Source: Dermanyssus gallinae
Lineage: Eukaryota; Arthropoda; Arachnida; Mesostigmata; Dermanyssidae
NCBI GenBank assembly: GCA_003439945.1
Contig: QVRM01002220.1
Span: 331,501-395,500, forward strand
Direction of reading: 5' to 3'
Length of the DNA stretch: 64,000 bases
Made by a program: the position numbers and the translations under genes. Numbering within the stretch: the stretch's first letter is position 1; each line of letters begins with the position of its first letter. Positions 59,011 to 64,000 of this stretch are shown here, piece by piece. A model generated the notes under the pieces. That model searched no databases and was not told the DNA's origin. It saw nothing but the letters and a program-made list of their open reading frames with translations.

Positions 59011-59021
59011 AACTATATTAC

Positions 59022-59040
59022 TATATATATATATATATAT
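59022..59040. repeat. (TA)n at 3' junction of RLE-LINE copy 1
   Basis: A TA run directly follows the retrotransposon 3' end, as with copy 2. Confidence 0.9.
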
Positions 59041-59049
59041 ACACATATG

Positions 59050-59375
59050 TATATATAGAGTTGATCAACAACTTCAGATACTTAAGAGTAACACTGACAC
59101 CCAAACTGTGTTTTACTAGACATATTGAAGAAATTAGAGTAAGGTCGGTGTTCTTAACCATGATGTTGAAGGATCTCCGGCACGTTGACCTTAAGACTAT
59201 ACTCACTATATTTAAGCTCAAGATCTTTTCTACAGTAACATATTGCCTCAGACCTATATCCTCAAAGTTAACATTAGACAACCACAAAAATATCGACAAG
59301 ATTAAAACTATGTTTCTTAAACGAGCGCTTGGTTTATCAAAAACTGCCTCATTTACGCAACAACAAGGACACAAA
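59050..59375 (+). pseudogene. LINE post-RT fragment
   Basis: An uninterrupted frame reads NNFRYLRVTLTPKLCFTRHI (59064-59123), then LKIFSTVTYCLRPIS (about 59217-59260) and KIKTMFLKRALGLSK (about 59298-59342). This is the 'FKYLGV.LT..L.F..HI ... YG...+ ... +...FL+R.LG' segment downstream of a LINE RT core. The frame is open for about 100 codons, so it is younger than most LINE relics here, but both ends are cut off: left by (TA)n, right by MITE sequence. Confidence 0.7.
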
Positions 59376-60249
59376 ATGTCCGTCATGCGGGGGAACGCAT
59401 GAAGGAGCCGATCATACCGACGTGTTCGACGAAAAATTCTGCATAATCTTAGTGACACCCGACGCAAGCTAGCAAAAAGCGAATAGCGGCATTAAGGAAA
59501 ATCATAAAAAGTCGACATGTTGTTATCTCTTACGTTAAAGCTTTTATGTACAAAACCGTAAAGTTTTGCGAAAATTATAAAAAATATAGCCCTAAAAGAC
59601 TATTCTCAGGCAATAGCAAATTCAAGCTTCAGCAAGGGTGTATCAGAACGTTAGGTTCATATTTTAAGTTTTGGCAGAACTCAACAAGAAAATATGTTTT
59701 CCCGATGGAATCGTCTAGGCAATTTGCGGCTCAGAACGTGACAGCTTCAACGTAAAACATAACAAGTATGACTGTCGAAAAAGCTTAGCTATTTGGCAAC
59801 TACGTACCGCAGCACTATCACTCAAAATGATGGGCATTAAATTTGTTATTACTCGAGAATAGTCTTTTGGCGTACATTTTGGTCGTAATGGCAAAATTTT
59901 ACGATTCTGCACGTGAAAGTTTCAGCGTATAACATAAAAAAATATCTAGTTTTTACTTATTTCCGCTATTCGCCTTTCGCTAGCTTGCGCCGGGTATCAT
60001 TTAGATTATGCAGAATTTGCTGCCGAGTACGCCGGCATGATTGGACATGATGCTTCTATGCGTTGACTGATTCTCCTGCAAACGTAGAATTTGCACAACT
60101 ATTGCAATAACAAAGGCAGGATAGCTCATTTTATAGATTTAATCTCTACTCCTAAATAAGACAGTCCCCCTTCTTCCATTGGAAAACATTATTTTCTTGC
60201 CGACTTCTTGCCTAACCTTAAAATAAGAACATATTGTTATGGTAGACCC
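59376..60249. mobile_element. Diverged MITE, left end lost
   Basis: It contains the family blocks GGAGCCGATCATACCGACGTG (59413 on), GACTATTCTCAGGCAATAGC (about 59600), an internal end-like AAGGGTGTATCAGAACGTTAGG (59634), GACTGTCGAAAAAGCTTAGC (about 59770) and GCAAACGTAGAATTTGCACA (about 60079). The right terminus reads, on the minus strand, AGGGTCTACCATAACAATAT and abuts (TA)n. The outermost left arm is missing at the junction with the LINE fragment. Confidence 0.75.
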
Positions 60250-60250
60250 T

Positions 60251-60286
<36 letters not shown>
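60250..60286. repeat. (TA)n right of the MITE; end of the TE chain
   Basis: TA run with one AA interruption. Confidence 0.95.
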
Positions 60287-60414
60287 CCGAAACCCAAATT
60301 TCTCGTGTTAGAAGCCTTAGGAAGCTCCACTACTCATTCACGCTGATTAGTATAATTTTAGAAGATTTTCCCTATAACAAAAACATTGTGCTATTCTTTT
60401 GTGTGGACATTCTG

Positions 60415-60560
60415 TAGAAATTCGTCCCAATACTGAAGACAAACAACCTTGAAGATCAGGTTAACTATAGATTGATTAGGTTACCATGTTCAACATTTTA
60501 CCGTGAATGCGTTGTCTCCATGGTACTAGCAAAGGATAAGTTAAAAAAGAAGTGCCTTTC
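60415..60560 (+). pseudogene. Possible LINE RT fragment
   Basis: The plus strand reads FVPILKTNNLEDQVNYRLIR and then LPCSTFYRECVVSMVLA, similar to 'PI.K..+..+..NYRPISL.S...K+.E'. The match is short and lacks neighbouring blocks. Confidence 0.35.
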
Positions 60561-63500
60561 ATTATATTTACTAAATGTTTTTTTTGTAAAACTGTGCATT
60601 TGCTGAGAGTCTTCACGATATTTTAGCGCTTGATTTATAAAAGACCGTTACGGCATCACAGCAACTATGAGCGCCGAAGCTCAGCGCTTACGGAGCAAGG
60701 CATTCACTTGTGTAATGCTAAGGAGCCGCAATTATTACGGGTACCCGACTAAGCGTAAACGGGTAAACTTCGTAGTGATAGCACAGATGTCTAAGCCAGA
60801 AGATGGCAAACTCGTAACTTTTTGTTGCAAGTTTCTAGAATTTTGTCAATGCCCGGAAATCCTTGGAAACTATGCTACACTTATAGCTTTTACTCATTAA
60901 ACGTTTCAACTTTTGTCGCAGTTCTCCTGTACTTCGGGTGTGTCTTTTCGCCAATGTATGCAGGCATGCTTAGATGCGTACATACACTTGCAGACAAGAT
61001 ATCTGTTGCGCCTTTTTGATAGAGGCGTGGCGCATCGGTGTAGCGCTTACACTTTTTTTCTTGAGATAGAACAATTCATAACCAAACTGACCAAACCAAA
61101 CCAGAACGATTAAATGTTGGAACTGAAGTAGTGCTTAATACGTTCGGGCTAACACCGGGGGGACGAAGCGGACGTCTGATTTAGAGTTCAAACTTCTAGA
61201 CGAACGCTTTTTTTACTTTCTCTCTCACACATGTCTTCTTTGGCTTGATACGTTGCGCTTGTCTACAGCTGGCTCTGTTCGGTCAGCAAACGTACGGCAT
61301 AACATACACATTGAACACCGAGACAACGGCGGAAACTCTTAAAGCGGGGCCAAGGTTTGGCCGAGAGGGATGCACGATTCGACCAGCGGCTGTTAATGGC
61401 GCTTCCGTCCGCTCTCCACTGCTCGGTCTTTGCACTCGACGTGCCGCTAAAATCCATAGTAGGCGCTTAAACCATACGCCCACTACTCCGTCTTAATCGT
61501 GTTCTCTCACTTGCGGGCACCGTTTTGTTTTACATTTTGCTGTCTCTCTCTCTCTGCCGTTTTTTCTCAGCCTCTCTCTAGCACTCTATTCTCCTTGTGG
61601 CTTGGCTTCTTGTTATGCAGGGACGACACGCGTTGTCATTAGCAGCCAGAGGGACAAACTACGATGATAAAAGATTTTGCCCTCTCTCTCTCTCTCCAGC
61701 CCATGTACGTCTCTTGGCTTATTAAAATAGCATTCAATTTGTGCTCAGCCATTTCTCGGTTTCACTGTTCTTGATCCCTTTCTTTTACCACTCTCCAGCT
61801 CGGCGTCTTATTTACTGGCTCGGCTACGCACACGTTCCTGCTATGTTTTGCTGTTTCTGCTGGTATTTGTTTTACTGGCATTTTTTCTCGTTGCTTATTT
61901 GCGTTAAAACAGGCAAGCGCCCTGTGGCGCTTTTAGTTTCCACTACTACTGCAAGGTGTCGTTAATTTAGATTGTCTTATTTTTTGCCTTATTATTGAGC
62001 CGTATGCCCGGCGTATTTTTTTGCCTCAAGGACTTCCTAAAAACAATACTTACGGCCGCAAACAAACAACAGACACATTTGAGGATGGTTAGGAACTTTA
62101 AGAGAATATTTTCACAGGGCGAGCTTGAAGTGGTTTACTAATTAAGTGTTAATTCCACTCCTGCCCTCCCCTTCCTCTCGCTCTTTTTTGTCTCTATATA
62201 TATATATTATATGCGCTTTCCCAGTCTCTCTTCTAATTTTAAATTTACGTTCACCATATGCTGGATTGTGCATGCGAGAAGTGTTCCACAAATATTCACT
62301 TTTTGTACCAGTTGGGGACCAGACGCAAACTTATCCAACACTTCCAGCTTCCGGACTATTTTCGCTGCTTAGCCTTGGCTTGTGCACGTCTGTTATACTT
62401 TCAGTTCCCCCTTCGGCTGTCTTCCGTTTCTCTTTCTTCCGTTTTGTTGCCCTTCCACTAGCGGCGGGCTCTTAAGTGGACGCGATAGGGCCTGCGATAG
62501 TATCGCACCTCCACGCAGCTCGAGCATGCCAAACACTTACGTTGGCGATTCGAACGTTATGTAGCGATTGACTTAAGTTTGCTCCCTTACGGGGCAGCAG
62601 CATGTTGGCCTTGTTCTATTCGTTTTCGTTGCCCCCCGCCCTCTCCTATTTCTACTACTTCTGCTCCTGCGATGAAAACAGGTCTTCCTACAGAGCCACT
62701 CAACTAAAGCGGACCTCTTTCTCTCTTTCGAGGACAACGGCCGATCAAATGACAGACTGTATCGACCGGCTAAGGTGCGCACTTCTACCTCGATACACAG
62801 CAGGCCTGGCTGTAGCTGGTTGGTGACTATAGCTCCTGCCTAGTCTAGCAAGGAGCGTTTAGTCCCCCACTTTGAGTAGGGCCGCAAGCAGCGCCTTGAC
62901 GTGGCTAATACGTTTATCGTTGATCGGGCCATTAAACGCAATGTTGGAGCCACGAGTGTTCGCTGCTGGAAGGTCGTCCGGAGAAGGCAGGGACGGAGGG
63001 CCCACTATTGGCTTTGGTGATGCTGATAGATCATGCCCGAGTCCCTGTGGCCTAAGTAACTTGATGCTTGACGCCACACCAGGCCATCAAACCGCTGGCC
63101 AGCGGGCGAACATGTCCTCGTCCTTCGTTTCATTCAGCCTTCGCCAATCAACGACCGACGGGTCCTACCACTACCACCGCTGCCGCCTGCGACTAAATAA
63201 CCCGGCCGCCAGTGGCCTGAAACGGCCTAGTGCGCTCTAACGACGAGATGCGATGGCTATCTTGCCTCTGGCGATAGCCTACCTCGAGGAGACCTTAACG
63301 CGGACGCCACTGTCCGATCATGCGCATCGTCTCGTCAGGGCGTTACTATTTGTGAGAACGCCTCTGCTTACAAATATATTCGGTTCTACTTTAACTGTGT
63401 GCAGGGTGCGCCGAGAACTTTTTAATTTTATAAAAATAGAACATAAGTCTACGGTTCTGTCGGGTACAGGTGATAACGCAATTAAAAAGTGCGACATATT

Positions 63501-64000
63501 TTCTTTATGAGCATTTATTATATGGTGATAGTATTTTATAGTAGTGGCATTATATGCATAAAATAATACGAGTATTGCAGCCGCGGTGTTGTAAGTCCTA
63601 CACTGAATTAATTCGCGTTAAATGTAATAAACTTAACAGATGAACAATCAGTTCACGAATGCAGTGCTTAATAGCCCAATATCTCATATTTCTATAATGC
63701 TGAGACTCATTGCCTCAAAAGTTTTTAAAAAACGATCTCGCATTCTGTGACCACATCACCATATTTTAAACGGAATTAAAAAGCGATTTATTCCAGATAA
63801 CGGGTTGGACGTAACCAACTTTAACTGTTTGGTAACCAAGTTTAACTGTTTTGGTAACTTTCGTACCAAAACAATCTTCATTAACTGTGCATGCATTTAT
63901 TTAACTCATAGTGGGATGTAAACCATTCATTATGCTTATATATGTATATATAAGGTAGGTTCAAATGAACTGTGCATAGCATGTCTTGATTACTGCGATG
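60561..64000. other. No supportable gene; mixed low-complexity and unique DNA
   Basis: 61200-63250 is GC-richer with TC tracts (about 61544-61556 and 61682-61697) and pyrimidine-rich stretches. Complementary frames at 62859-63240 have a protein-like composition (minus strand: Pro/Ser-rich, then NIAFNGPINDKRISHVKALL) but no splice or domain support. After 63400 the sequence is AT-rich, with a short direct repeat of CAAGTTTAACTGTT-type units near 63815-63860. No RNA gene was seen. Confidence 0.35.

Larger units (their letters stand above)
55724..59021 (+). mobile_element. RLE-type non-LTR retrotransposon, copy 1, near complete
   Basis: About 3.3 kb of GC-rich sequence stands out from AT-rich flanks and begins and ends exactly at (TA)n tracts. 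It carries a short basic ORF1 and an 825-codon ORF2 with a zinc finger and RT, followed after a frameshift by a restriction-like endonuclease. This is the layout of early-branching LINEs (R2/NeSL-type group). The 3' part after the stop is only about 100 nt and has no poly(A); it ends in a small hairpin (58992-59010) and then (TA)n. The 5' end may be slightly truncated, because ORF1 is open up to the junction. Confidence 0.88.

Noticed and set aside
62859..63240. Opposite-strand frames of 72 and 122 codons, one with protein-like composition
   Set aside because: No domain, no convincing splice sites, and both strands are open because of GC-rich composition.

Overview
This window is eukaryotic, repeat-rich genomic DNA. 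It has no operons, no bacterial signals and no long host reading frames. It does contain mariner/Tc1-class transposons, several LINE lineages, tRNA-derived SINEs, very many (TA)n microsatellites and CAA/GTT, GA and TC tracts. The TE mix (a long-TIR transposon with a DUF4817-like N-terminus, a DD34D mariner, R1/Jockey-like LINEs and a restriction-like-endonuclease LINE) points to an arthropod. A chelicerate such as a mite is possible, but I cannot prove it from sequence alone.

Layout. 1-5.3 kb holds a decayed DUF4817-type transposase, a tRNA-like SINE and three LINE relics in both orientations. 5.3-8.9 kb is mostly non-coding with simple repeats and one SINE. 8.9-11.1 kb is a decayed endonuclease-plus-RT LINE. 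11.25-13.2 kb is (TA)n, then a 5'-truncated minus-strand RLE-LINE, then (TA)n, then a MITE. 15.6-17.1 kb is a LINE relic with zinc-knuckle and endonuclease remains. 17.1-26.9 kb has nothing I can call a gene; 23.5-25.3 kb is GC-rich and could be promoter/UTR sequence. 26.9-30.3 kb holds two SINEs and a 678-bp MITE between long (TA)n tracts. At 31.3-31.4 kb (minus) there is the best candidate for host coding sequence: a signal-peptide-like first exon with a strong splice donor. 32-42.5 kb is mixed, with GC-rich low-complexity blocks and an R1-like LINE relic at 37.8 kb. 43.37-44.40 kb is a decayed mariner with intact ends. 45.9-51.7 kb holds more LINE relics and a divergent MITE.

The most striking region is 51.7-60.3 kb, an almost unbroken chain of elements joined at (TA)n tracts. 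In order: (1) a 2,892-bp DNA transposon with 602-bp, about 99% identical terminal inverted repeats and an intact 359-aa DD41D transposase whose last nine codons and stop lie inside the right repeat; (2) a 952-bp foldback MITE whose ends resemble that transposon's; (3) a near-complete non-LTR retrotransposon with two ORFs overlapping as ATGA, a CCHC finger, an RT and a C-terminal restriction-like endonuclease split by a frameshift; (4) a LINE fragment and another MITE.

A second, clearly different copy of the RLE retrotransposon (11.27-12.28 kb) also lies between (TA)n tracts with a MITE upstream. This suggests a retrotransposon lineage that targets (TA)n microsatellites, possibly those at MITE edges. 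That is the lead I consider most likely to be new. Most of the window is transposon-derived; host gene content here is sparse or confined to short exons that cannot be recognised without transcript data.
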